Positions 1 through 4,652 of a DNA stretch of 5,709 nucleotides are shown one piece after another. Position 1 is the stretch's first letter. Each line of letters begins with the position of its first letter. Location: contig JAGADT010000042.1 of the NCBI GenBank assembly GCA_017613475.1, forward strand, positions 1 through 5,709. The letters run 5' to 3'. The position numbers and the translations under genes are program-made. Under the pieces are notes generated by a model. The model was not told the origin of the DNA, searched no databases, and saw nothing but the letters and a program-made list of their open reading frames with translations. This DNA is from Desulfovibrionaceae bacterium. GTDB taxonomy: Bacteria; Desulfobacterota; Desulfovibrionia; Desulfovibrionales; Desulfovibrionaceae.

Positions 1-2219
1 AAGGCCTGCAGGGTTCCTAGCCGCTCGAAATAGCGCGTGATGAACGCGCGGGCTTCGGCTGTGGAAATGCCCAGCTCATGCGCCAGCTTCTGCGCGCCCA
101 TACCGTAAATCAGCCCAAAATTGATGGTCTTGGCCGCGCGGCGCTGATCCGGGGAAACACGGTCGGCAGGCACATCGTACAAAAGCCCCGCCGTGCGCGC
201 GTGAATATCCGCTCCCTCCCTGAAGGCCCGCAGAAGTTCAGGGTCCTGAGAAACGCAGGCCAAAACGCGCAGCTCTATCTGCGAATAGTCGGCGGAAACA
301 ATCAGTTTTCCCTCGGGGGCGGTGAAGCAGCCCCGCATTTTCCTGCCCTGCTCGCCGCGCACAGGGATGTTCTGCAGATTCGGGCTGCTGGAAGAAAGGC
401 GGCCCGTGGCCGTGGCGGTCTGGTTAAAGGTGGTGCGGATGCGGCCATCCGCCCCCATCAGCCGGGGCAATGGCTCAAGATAAGTGGAGCGCAGCTTTTC
501 AAGCACGCGGTACTTGCGCAGGGCATCCACCACAGGGTGCTTTCCGGAAAGCCCGTCCAGCACGTCCTTCGAGGTGCTGGCCTGCCCGCCCTGCGTCTTT
601 TTCGCGGCGGGAAGCCCCAGCCTGGTGAACAGCACTTCGCCAAGCTGCTGCGCGGAACGGATATTGAAGGGCCCGCCGGCCGCGCGGTAAATTTCCTCCG
701 TAAGCTGCTCAAGCTCCTGCCGCACGTCTTCCAGAAACTGAGAAAGGCGCTCCGCATCAAGCTGCACGCCGGCATCCTCCATGTCGGCCAGCACGGCGGT
801 CAGCGGTATTTCCATGCCCTGCAGGAGCGCCGTCAAGCCGGCGGCTTCAAGCCTGCGGCGTAAAGCCTGGGCCATGGCCAGCGCCAGCAGTCCCGGATTC
901 GCGGGGGACATGTTGAGCTCCGTGCTCCATTCGCCGGAGAGGCGCGGCCAGGCATAATCCGCCTGCTCAGGATCCAGGAGGTAGGCAGCAAGCCCCAGGT
1001 CAAACCAGCGCGCCATGGGGATGCTCCGCCACGCATTATGGCTGTGCAAAAACTTCTTGACGTCAGGAACCACAAAACGCGTGCCCGGATGCAGGGCCGC
1101 GGACCGCGCAAAAAGCCCTGCCAGGGGCTCAAAGGGACCGATGTACGACCATTCCCTGCCTTCGGCAGCGATTGTCAGGCTTTCTGCATCCAGCATAAGG
1201 GCCACGTCTTTCCCGGCAAAGAACGCGGCGTCCGGCAAATCAGCGGGTGTTTCCGCCTTCGCGCGCTCCATGGCCTTTGGCATGGCAAAAAGCGTTCCCT
1301 GCATGCCGGGCTTTGCGGCGGCCGCCGTCATTTTGCCGCTCCCAATGAGCCCAGAAATCTCCCTTTCCAACGCCGTAAGCTCAAACTCGCGCAGGATGGC
1401 GGAAACTTCCTTCACATCCACGGGACGCACGGCAAAATCTTCTTCGGAAACATCCTGGCAGCGCCCCGTGTCCAGACGGGTCAGCTGGCGGTAGAGAAAG
1501 GCCGCGTCCAGGTGGCCCGCAATCTTTTTTTTCAGGGCCGGCTTTAATTCTTCATAGCGGTCCCGGATATCCTCAAGGCTCGAAAAGGACTGAAACAACG
1601 TTTCCGCCGTCTTGATGCCGACGCCGGGGATGCCGGGGATATTGTCGCTGGAATCGCCGATGACGGCCTGCACATCCGGCCAGCTTGCGGGCTCAAGCCC
1701 TGTTTCAGCCCTGAAGCTCTCCAGCGTGGTGATTTTTCCCTCGCGACCGCCCGGGTCCCACATAAGCACGCGCTCATGCAGGCACTGCTTGAGGTCCTTA
1801 TCCGCGCCAACAATCACAACGCCCCCCTCGTCCCTGTGCCTGAGCGCGAGCGAGGCAATGCAGTCATCCGCCTCGCAGCCTTCGGAAACCAAAAGGCGCA
1901 GGCCCAGCGCCCTGGTCAGCCGGCGGATGGGATCAAGCTGCACAAGCAGACCCTCAGGCACGGCCTTGCGCTGGCTCTTGTACGGGGGGAAAAGCTCGTG
2001 GCGGAAGTTCGGGCCGTGGCCATCCAGCACCATGGCAAAACGGCGCGGCTCTTCTTCGCGCAGGATGCGCAGGAGGATCCGGCCTACAATAAACAGGGCG
2101 CCAGTAGGAAAACCGTCGGAACGGGAAAGGTTCTGGTTGGCATAATAGCCACGGAAAACAAAGGCTGAACCATCCATCAGGAACAGGGGTTCGCCGGGCA
2201 GCAGGCTTTTCACGCGCAT
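1..2219 (-). CDS. polA: DNA polymerase I, N-terminal 739 residues (3' end beyond window)
   Basis: Family A DNA polymerase, which fills gaps and removes RNA primers during replication and repair. The reading frame is open from ATG at 2219 to the left edge. An AAGGAG ribosome site (2227-2232) lies 7 nt upstream. Residues 1 to about 290 form the 5'-nuclease domain, with metal-site motifs LMDGSAF (D16), EADD (116-119), GADKDL (138-143) and GDSSDNIPGIPGVG (188-201). Residues about 330-462 are a shortened 3'-5' exonuclease-like domain that seems to lack its catalytic acids. The polymerase domain follows, with TATATGRLSSSSPNLQNIPV (601-620), motif A ADYSQIELR (643-651, D644) and motif B RRAAKTINFGLIYG (693-706, with K697, F701 and Y705). 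Motif C and its catalytic aspartate would lie in the missing part; by offset from E. coli, about 130 residues are absent. F701 matches the Phe that favours dNTPs over ddNTPs. Identity is very secure. A terminator separates it from purB, so it is probably transcribed on its own. Confidence 0.97.
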   Translation of the reverse strand, partial: MRVKSLLPGEPLFLMDGSAFVFRGYYANQNLSRSDGFPTGALFIVGRILLRILREEEPRRFAMVLDGHGPNFRHELFPPYKSQRKAVPEGLLVQLDPIRRLTRALGLRLLVSEGCEADDCIASLALRHRDEGGVVIVGADKDLKQCLHERVLMWDPGGREGKITTLESFRAETGLEPASWPDVQAVIGDSSDNIPGIPGVGIKTAETLFQSFSSLEDIRDRYEELKPALKKKIAGHLDAAFLYRQLTRLDTGRCQDVSEEDFAVRPVDVKEVSAILREFELTALEREISGLIGSGKMTAAAAKPGMQGTLFAMPKAMERAKAETPADLPDAAFFAGKDVALMLDAESLTIAAEGREWSYIGPFEPLAGLFARSAALHPGTRFVVPDVKKFLHSHNAWRSIPMARWFDLGLAAYLLDPEQADYAWPRLSGEWSTELNMSPANPGLLALAMAQALRRRLEAAGLTALLQGMEIPLTAVLADMEDAGVQLDAERLSQFLEDVRQELEQLTEEIYRAAGGPFNIRSAQQLGEVLFTRLGLPAAKKTQGGQASTSKDVLDGLSGKHPVVDALRKYRVLEKLRSTYLEPLPRLMGADGRIRTTFNQTATATGRLSSSSPNLQNIPVRGEQGRKMRGCFTAPEGKLIVSADYSQIELRVLACVSQDPELLRAFREGADIHARTAGLLYDVPADRVSPDQRRAAKTINFGLIYGMGAQKLAHELGISTAEARAFITRYFERLGTLQA

Positions 2220-2226
2220 GGGCCGA

Positions 2227-2232
2227 CTCCTT
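2227..2232 (-). promoter_or_regulatory. Ribosome binding site of polA
   Basis: AAGGAG on the minus strand, 7 nt before the ATG at 2219. It fixes the start of polA and sits directly beside the GCAGCATTGCTGC palindrome at 2233-2245. If that palindrome folds in the mRNA, it would lie flush against the ribosome site. Confidence 0.75.
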
Positions 2233-2245
2233 GCAGCATTGCTGC
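2233..2245. repeat. 13-nt palindrome with GCATTGC core, upstream of polA
   Basis: GCAGCATTGCTGC is a perfect 6+1+6 palindrome. As RNA it would form GCAGC-AUU-GCUGC. It is one of a set of similar palindromes found only between genes in this window (also at 2331, 4338, 4566 and 4610). It could be a protein site or a small RNA hairpin; the sequence alone does not decide. Confidence 0.55.
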
Positions 2246-2254
2246 TTTTATTCA
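2236..2254. repeat. 19-nt direct repeat, copy 1
   Basis: GCATTGCTGCTTTTATTCA, matched at 18 of 19 positions by 2293-2311. Both copies lie in the polA upstream region and start 57 nt apart. Copy 1 overlaps the palindrome at 2233-2245. It may be an operator pair or a small local duplication. Confidence 0.6.
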
Positions 2255-2292
2255 AGTTCATGAGCAAAGGACTTCAGGGACCGCTGGCGACG

Positions 2293-2311
2293 GCATTGCT
2301 GCCTTTATTCA
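2293..2311. repeat. 19-nt direct repeat, copy 2
   Basis: GCATTGCTGCCTTTATTCA, differing from copy 1 by one base (T to C at the 11th position). A weaker 15-nt relative in the opposite orientation occurs at 2387-2401, just past the purB stop. Confidence 0.6.
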
Positions 2312-2324
2312 CGTAATAAACTTG

Positions 2325-2361
2325 AAAAAAGGGGCAATGCCCCCTGCCCGGGGACATTGCC
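2325..2361 (-). terminator. Intrinsic terminator downstream of purB
   Basis: Read on the minus strand, arms at 2350-2361 and 2333-2344 pair over 12 positions. One of these is a G-U wobble that would be a mismatch on the plus strand, which argues for minus-strand use. The loop is 5 nt. The hairpin is followed by two C residues and then six T residues (2325-2330). This is a textbook terminator and should separate fmdB-purB transcription from polA. Confidence 0.9.
2331..2343. repeat. 13-nt palindrome with GCAATGC core inside the terminator arm
   Basis: GGGGCAATGCCCC is a perfect 6+1+6 palindrome that overlaps the downstream arm of the purB terminator. It belongs to the same family as the palindromes at 2233, 4338, 4566 and 4610. 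Here self-pairing would compete with the longer terminator stem. Confidence 0.5.
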
Positions 2362-2365
2362 TCCC

Positions 2366-2386
2366 GCCTTCCCCAAAAGGGAAGGC
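2366..2386 (-). terminator. Second hairpin after purB, terminator-like without a T-run
   Basis: An 8-bp perfect stem (arms 2366-2373 and 2379-2386) with a 5-nt loop, between the purB stop and the strong terminator. On the minus strand GGGAGG follows rather than a T-run, so it probably protects or stabilises the mRNA 3' end and does not terminate by itself. Confidence 0.5.
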
Positions 2387-2400
2387 TAAAAGCAGCAGCG

Positions 2401-2417
2401 CTGCCATTACATGGCAG
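2401..2417 (-). other. Hairpin two bases past the purB stop
   Basis: CTGCCAT and ATGGCAG form a perfect 7-bp stem around a 3-nt loop, directly after the purB stop codon. It is the first of three successive hairpins in the purB 3' region and has no T-run of its own. Confidence 0.5.
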
Positions 2418-2419
2418 GA

Positions 2420-3715
2420 TTATTTGCCAATGACGCGGTCAAGTATCTCGTCTTCATACTTGAGGTAGGCGCGCACGTCGAAAAGCTCATCCAGCTTTTC
2501 CTTGCTGAGATGCGCGGCAATGCCCTCGTCCGCGCGGATGAGGTCCGGGAAGGGCGTTCCGCTTTTCCAGCTCTGCATGGCGTTGCGCTGCACGGCCACA
2601 TAGGCTTCCTGGCGCGGCATGCCGGAATTAACAAGGGCCGTGAGCACCTTCTGCGAATAGAAGAGGTCGCAGGAAGCGTGGAGATTGCGCTCCATGTGCT
2701 CAGGGATCACGTTCAGCCCGTCAAGGAGCCTCGTCAGGCGGTTAAGTGCGTAATCCATGAGGATGGTCGTATCCGGCATAATGACGCGCTCCACCGAAGA
2801 ATGGCTGATGTCGCGTTCGTGCCAGAGAGCCTGGTTTTCCATTGCGGCCAGCGAATTGGAGCGGATCATGCGGGAGAGGCCGCACAGGTTTTCCGCGGAA
2901 ATGGGGTTCTTCTTATGCGGCATGGCGGAAGAGCCTTTCTGCCCCTTGCCGAAGCCTTCCTCCGCTTCCAGGACTTCCGTGCGCTGGAGGTGGCGCAGCT
3001 CCACGCAAAGGCGCTCAATGCTGCCGGCGGCCACCGCGAGGGTGGTAAAGAAGTAGGCCAGGCGGTCACGCTGGATGACCTGCGTGGAAATGGGGTCGGG
3101 CGTCAGGCCAAGGATCTTGCAGGCCGTGGCTTCAATCTGCGGGGAAAGGAAGGCGTAGGTGCCGACGGCGCCGGAAATCTTGCCCACGCGGATTTCGGCC
3201 AGCGCGGACTTGAAGCGCGCAAGGTTCCGTGAAAATTCGGCGTAAAAGCCCGCCATTTTGAGGGCGAAGCTTGTGGGCTCGGCATGGATGCCGTGCGTGC
3301 GCCCCATGCAGAGCTGCCCGCGCCAGCGCTGGACCATGCTCTTCAGGGAAGCCAGCACTTTTTCAAAATCTTCAACAATCATGTCGCCGGCTTCGGCAAG
3401 CTGCATGTTTCCGGCCGTATCCACAATGTCGGAAGAAGTGCAGCCCAGGTGGATGAAACGCGCGGCCGGGCCAATCTTTTCTTCAAGCGAGGTCAGGAAG
3501 GCGATCACGTCGTGACGCGTTGTCTCCTCGATTTCCAGGATGCGCTTAACATCAATGGCGGCCTTTTCGCGGATGGCAGACATGGAGGCGCCGTCAATGA
3601 CGCCAAGGCCGTGCCAGGCTTCGCACACGGCCAGCTCAACCTTAAGCCAATAGGCGTAGCGGTTTTCCAGAGTCCAAATGGAACCCATTTCTGGGCGGGT
3701 GTAGCGTTCGATCAT
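2420..3715 (-). CDS. purB: Adenylosuccinate lyase
   Basis: Complete 431-residue enzyme of the fumarase/aspartase superfamily. It releases fumarate from SAICAR and from adenylosuccinate, serving two steps of purine synthesis (to AICAR and to AMP) in the cytosol. Length fits the shorter bacterial PurB class, and it begins with the typical MIERYTRPEMGSIW. Family motifs are in order: TTRHDVIAF (65-73), TSSD (93-96), GRTHGIHAEP (138-147) with the catalytic His at 141, the superfamily signature GSSAMPHKKNP (261-271) in the flexible loop carrying the catalytic Ser, and ERDISHSSVER (300-310). The ATG at 3715 is supported by TGGAG (3721-3725), 5 nt upstream. The gene starts 21 nt after the stop of the zinc-ribbon gene, so the two are probably co-transcribed. 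No damage or missing residues are visible. Confidence 0.98.
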   Translation of the reverse strand: MIERYTRPEMGSIWTLENRYAYWLKVELAVCEAWHGLGVIDGASMSAIREKAAIDVKRILEIEETTRHDVIAFLTSLEEKIGPAARFIHLGCTSSDIVDTAGNMQLAEAGDMIVEDFEKVLASLKSMVQRWRGQLCMGRTHGIHAEPTSFALKMAGFYAEFSRNLARFKSALAEIRVGKISGAVGTYAFLSPQIEATACKILGLTPDPISTQVIQRDRLAYFFTTLAVAAGSIERLCVELRHLQRTEVLEAEEGFGKGQKGSSAMPHKKNPISAENLCGLSRMIRSNSLAAMENQALWHERDISHSSVERVIMPDTTILMDYALNRLTRLLDGLNVIPEHMERNLHASCDLFYSQKVLTALVNSGMPRQEAYVAVQRNAMQSWKSGTPFPDLIRADEGIAAHLSKEKLDELFDVRAYLKYEDEILDRVIGK

Positions 3716-3736
3716 GGCGTCTCCAAAAATAATGAT

Positions 3737-4078
3737 TTATTCGGCGCTGGCGGATCCCGAGGCCGGGGCGGGCGCGGGCTTGCTTTCCGCCGTGGGGGCA
3801 GCGGGCGCGGCAGGGGTTTCAGCCTTGGCAATGGCAGCGCTGTCATTGGGTTTCTGGCTGGGCGCGGAGGCCGGCCCGCCTTCGCTCTTGCCGCGGTGCG
3901 TGCCGTATTCGGTTACATACCAGCCCTTGCCCTTGAGCATGAACGACGTATTGGAAACAATGCGGCCTGCCTCGCCCCCGCATTTGGGGCAGCACATGCT
4001 TGCAGGGGCGTCGTGATGCTGCGTCCATTCTTCAAAGGTGCGGTCGCAGTGCGTGCAGTAGTATTCGTAAATAGGCAT
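3737..4078 (-). CDS. FmdB-family zinc-ribbon protein
   Basis: A 113-residue protein of the FmdB/CxxC_CxxC_SSSS regulatory-domain family. It opens with the family's hallmark MPIYEY. Two cysteine pairs, C8-x2-C11 and C30-x2-C33, should bind one zinc; C29 is an extra cysteine. The conserved stretch RIVSNTSFMLKGKGWYVTEY (39-58) follows. From about residue 65 the protein becomes a low-complexity tail rich in Ala, Pro and Ser, probably disordered. FmdB was named for a proposed regulator of formamidase; the function of most members is not known, so none is assigned here. I chose ATG at 4078 over an in-frame GTG at 4087 because the family starts at MPIYEY; the ribosome site (GAGTGAG region) is weak. 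It precedes purB by 21 nt, suggesting shared transcription and perhaps a link to growth state, which is inference. Confidence 0.9.
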   Translation of the reverse strand: MPIYEYYCTHCDRTFEEWTQHHDAPASMCCPKCGGEAGRIVSNTSFMLKGKGWYVTEYGTHRGKSEGGPASAPSQKPNDSAAIAKAETPAAPAAPTAESKPAPAPASGSASAE

Positions 4079-4125
4079 GAAACTCACTCGGATCAGTGCA
4101 GTAAAGATTGGACAAACGGAAAGAA

Positions 4126-4149
4126 GCGGCAGCGCAGAAGCGTTGCCGC
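4126..4149. terminator. Second hairpin downstream of the 37-residue gene
   Basis: Arms 4126-4135 and 4140-4149 pair with a 4-nt loop. The plus-strand RNA has ten continuous pairs with one G-U; the minus-strand RNA has one A-C mismatch. On the minus strand only a weak pyrimidine run (TTCTTTCC) follows. It may back up the terminator at 4155-4180, or lie in the leader of the zinc-ribbon gene. Confidence 0.45.
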
Positions 4150-4154
4150 GTCAC

Positions 4155-4180
4155 AAAAAACGTCCGGCTTCGCCGGCACG
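4155..4180 (-). terminator. Intrinsic terminator of the 37-residue gene
   Basis: On the minus strand a stem of CGT plus GCCGG against CCGGC plus ACG (4161-4180, one bulged base, 3-nt loop) is followed at once by six T residues (4155-4160). It lies 26 nt past the stop of the small gene. It implies that this gene is transcribed alone and that fmdB-purB needs its own promoter or read-through. Confidence 0.85.
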
Positions 4181-4206
4181 CGAAACAGGCTGGCAATCAG
4201 AAAGCG

Positions 4207-4320
4207 CTACTTTTTAGCGGCTTCAGCCTGGGCCTGATGGATGCGTTCCTTGAGGCGCTGCGCGCGACGATGACGGCGGCGGGCCAGTTCCTTCTGGCGT
4301 TCCACTTTCTTATGGGCCAT
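4207..4320 (-). CDS. 37-residue strongly basic protein of unknown function
   Basis: A short frame from ATG at 4320 to TAG at 4207-4209. Its reality is supported by AGGAG (4328-4332) 7 nt upstream, a good promoter at 4431-4459 and a terminator just downstream. The product has 8 Arg, 6 Lys and 3 His against 4 Glu. It looks like one continuous helix, with an RRRHRR cluster at residues 14-19 followed by an Ala/Gln/Glu-rich end and a terminal KK. Such charge suggests nucleic-acid or ribosome binding, but this is inference. It is not ribosomal protein S21, which is about twice as long and starts differently. The N-terminal half recalls small 'ER..E.ARRRHRR' proteins such as the DUF6800 type; that is memory of the family, not a search result, and is uncertain. 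No cysteines, signal peptide or membrane segment are present. Confidence 0.82.
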   Translation of the reverse strand: MAHKKVERQKELARRRHRRAQRLKERIHQAQAEAAKK

Positions 4321-4327
4321 AATAATT

Positions 4328-4332
4328 CTCCT
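4328..4332 (-). promoter_or_regulatory. Ribosome binding site of the 37-residue gene
   Basis: AGGAG on the minus strand, 7 nt before the ATG at 4320. This is among the strongest translation signals in the window and a main reason for accepting so short a gene. Confidence 0.75.
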
Positions 4333-4337
4333 GCGGA

Positions 4338-4350
4338 CCGGCAATGCCGG
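4338..4350 (-). repeat. 13-nt palindrome beside the small gene's ribosome site
   Basis: CCGGCAATGCCGG is a perfect 6+1+6 palindrome that would fold as a 5-bp hairpin ending 5 nt before the AGGAG. It belongs to the GCA-N-TGC palindrome family of this window. In the mRNA it would sit in the last part of a roughly 100-nt leader. Confidence 0.5.
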
Positions 4351-4351
4351 C

Positions 4352-4366
4352 AAAAATCGTATTTTT
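4352..4366. other. AT-rich inverted repeat in the leader
   Basis: AAAAAT-CGT-ATTTTT is a perfect 6-bp inverted repeat with a 3-nt loop. On the minus strand it lies between the GC-rich palindromes at 4386-4400 and 4338-4350. As an RNA hairpin it would be weak. Confidence 0.4.
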
Positions 4367-4385
4367 CAGGCGCCCCAAAAATTCC

Positions 4386-4400
4386 GCCGGAAATTCCGGC
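4386..4400 (-). other. GC-rich hairpin followed by T5, attenuator-like
   Basis: GCCGGAA-A-TTCCGGC is a perfect 7+1+7 palindrome. On the minus strand it is followed by GGAA and then five T residues (4377-4381 region), 60-odd bases before the start of the 37-residue gene. The offset makes it weaker than a standard terminator, but it could be a partial early stop. Confidence 0.4.
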
Positions 4401-4430
4401 AATCTTTCCGCAGCGCAGCTGAACCGCATA

Positions 4431-4459
4431 ATGATAGAGGCAAAGCGTTCAGCTGTCCA
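4431..4459 (-). promoter_or_regulatory. Sigma-70-type promoter for the 37-residue gene
   Basis: On the minus strand, TGGACA (4454-4459, 5 of 6 to TTGACA) and TATCAT (4431-4436, 5 of 6 to TATAAT) are separated by exactly 17 bases. An A/T tract (4460-4475) lies directly upstream of the -35 box, as in UP elements. Transcription would begin near 4424, giving a leader of about 100 nt. It is the best promoter match I found in the window. Confidence 0.7.
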
Positions 4460-4510
4460 GAAAAATTTGTTTTTCCCAAGTGAATCGAAACCAAGCCCCT
4501 TTTCCCCAGC

Positions 4511-4539
4511 TTGACATTCGCGCGGGATTTCGGCTTGAT
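4511..4539 (+). promoter_or_regulatory. Possible promoter for lnt
   Basis: A perfect -35 box TTGACA (4511-4516), then 17 bases, then CTTGAT (4534-4539), which matches only 3 of 6 positions of the -10 consensus. Transcription from here would give a leader of roughly 107 nt before the lnt ATG. Plausible because of the perfect -35, but the -10 is poor. Confidence 0.35.
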
Positions 4540-4565
4540 GCAGCCCATGCCATACCTTGCTGAGA

Positions 4566-4578
4566 GCGGCACTGCCGC
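4566..4578. repeat. 13-nt palindrome with GCACTGC core, lnt upstream region
   Basis: GCGGCACTGCCGC is a perfect 6+1+6 palindrome. It is a sister of the copy at 4610-4622, from which it differs only at the central base. Confidence 0.5.
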
Positions 4579-4609
4579 CGCCAGCAGTACGGGTTTCTTT
4601 CACTTTCAG

Positions 4610-4622
4610 CGGCATTGCCGCC
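4610..4622. repeat. 13-nt palindrome with GCATTGC core, close to lnt start
   Basis: GCGGCATTGCCGC is a perfect 6+1+6 palindrome 30 nt before the lnt ATG. With the copy at 4566-4578 it forms a pair whose centres are 44 bp apart, close to four turns of the helix. Confidence 0.5.
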
Positions 4623-4652
4623 AGCCAGAAGCTTTCCAAAGCCCATTGCCAC

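Larger units (their letters stand above)
4321..4652. other. Divergent intergenic region between the 37-residue gene and lnt
   Basis: This 332-bp stretch contains the leader and promoter of the small gene on the minus strand, a possible lnt promoter on the plus strand and several inverted repeats. I see no tRNA or convincing short gene in it. The middle part, about 4476-4510, shows no recognisable signal. Confidence 0.7.

Noticed and set aside
78..863. A 261-codon plus-strand frame opposite polA
   Set aside because: The minus strand reads as continuous PolA with polymerase motifs A and B in this interval. The plus frame is a shadow.
2220..2300. Promoter for polA such as CTGAAG-17-TGAATA on the minus strand
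   Set aside because: Both boxes are poor matches to the consensus. A promoter must exist after the terminator, but I cannot place it.
4079..4087. GTG start at 4087 for the zinc-ribbon gene
   Set aside because: It would add three residues before the conserved MPIYEY start of the family, so ATG at 4078 is preferred.
3284..4237. A 317-codon plus-strand frame across the purB start, the zinc-ribbon gene and a terminator
   Set aside because: It runs antisense to two well-supported genes and an intrinsic terminator, and its product resembles no family I know.
4207..4320. Small basic gene as ribosomal protein S21 (rpsU)
   Set aside because: The product is 37 residues, about half the length of S21, and lacks the S21 N-terminal pattern.
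4431..4514. A 27-codon plus-strand upstream frame before lnt
   Set aside because: It has no ribosome site and its start overlaps the -10 box of the minus-strand promoter.
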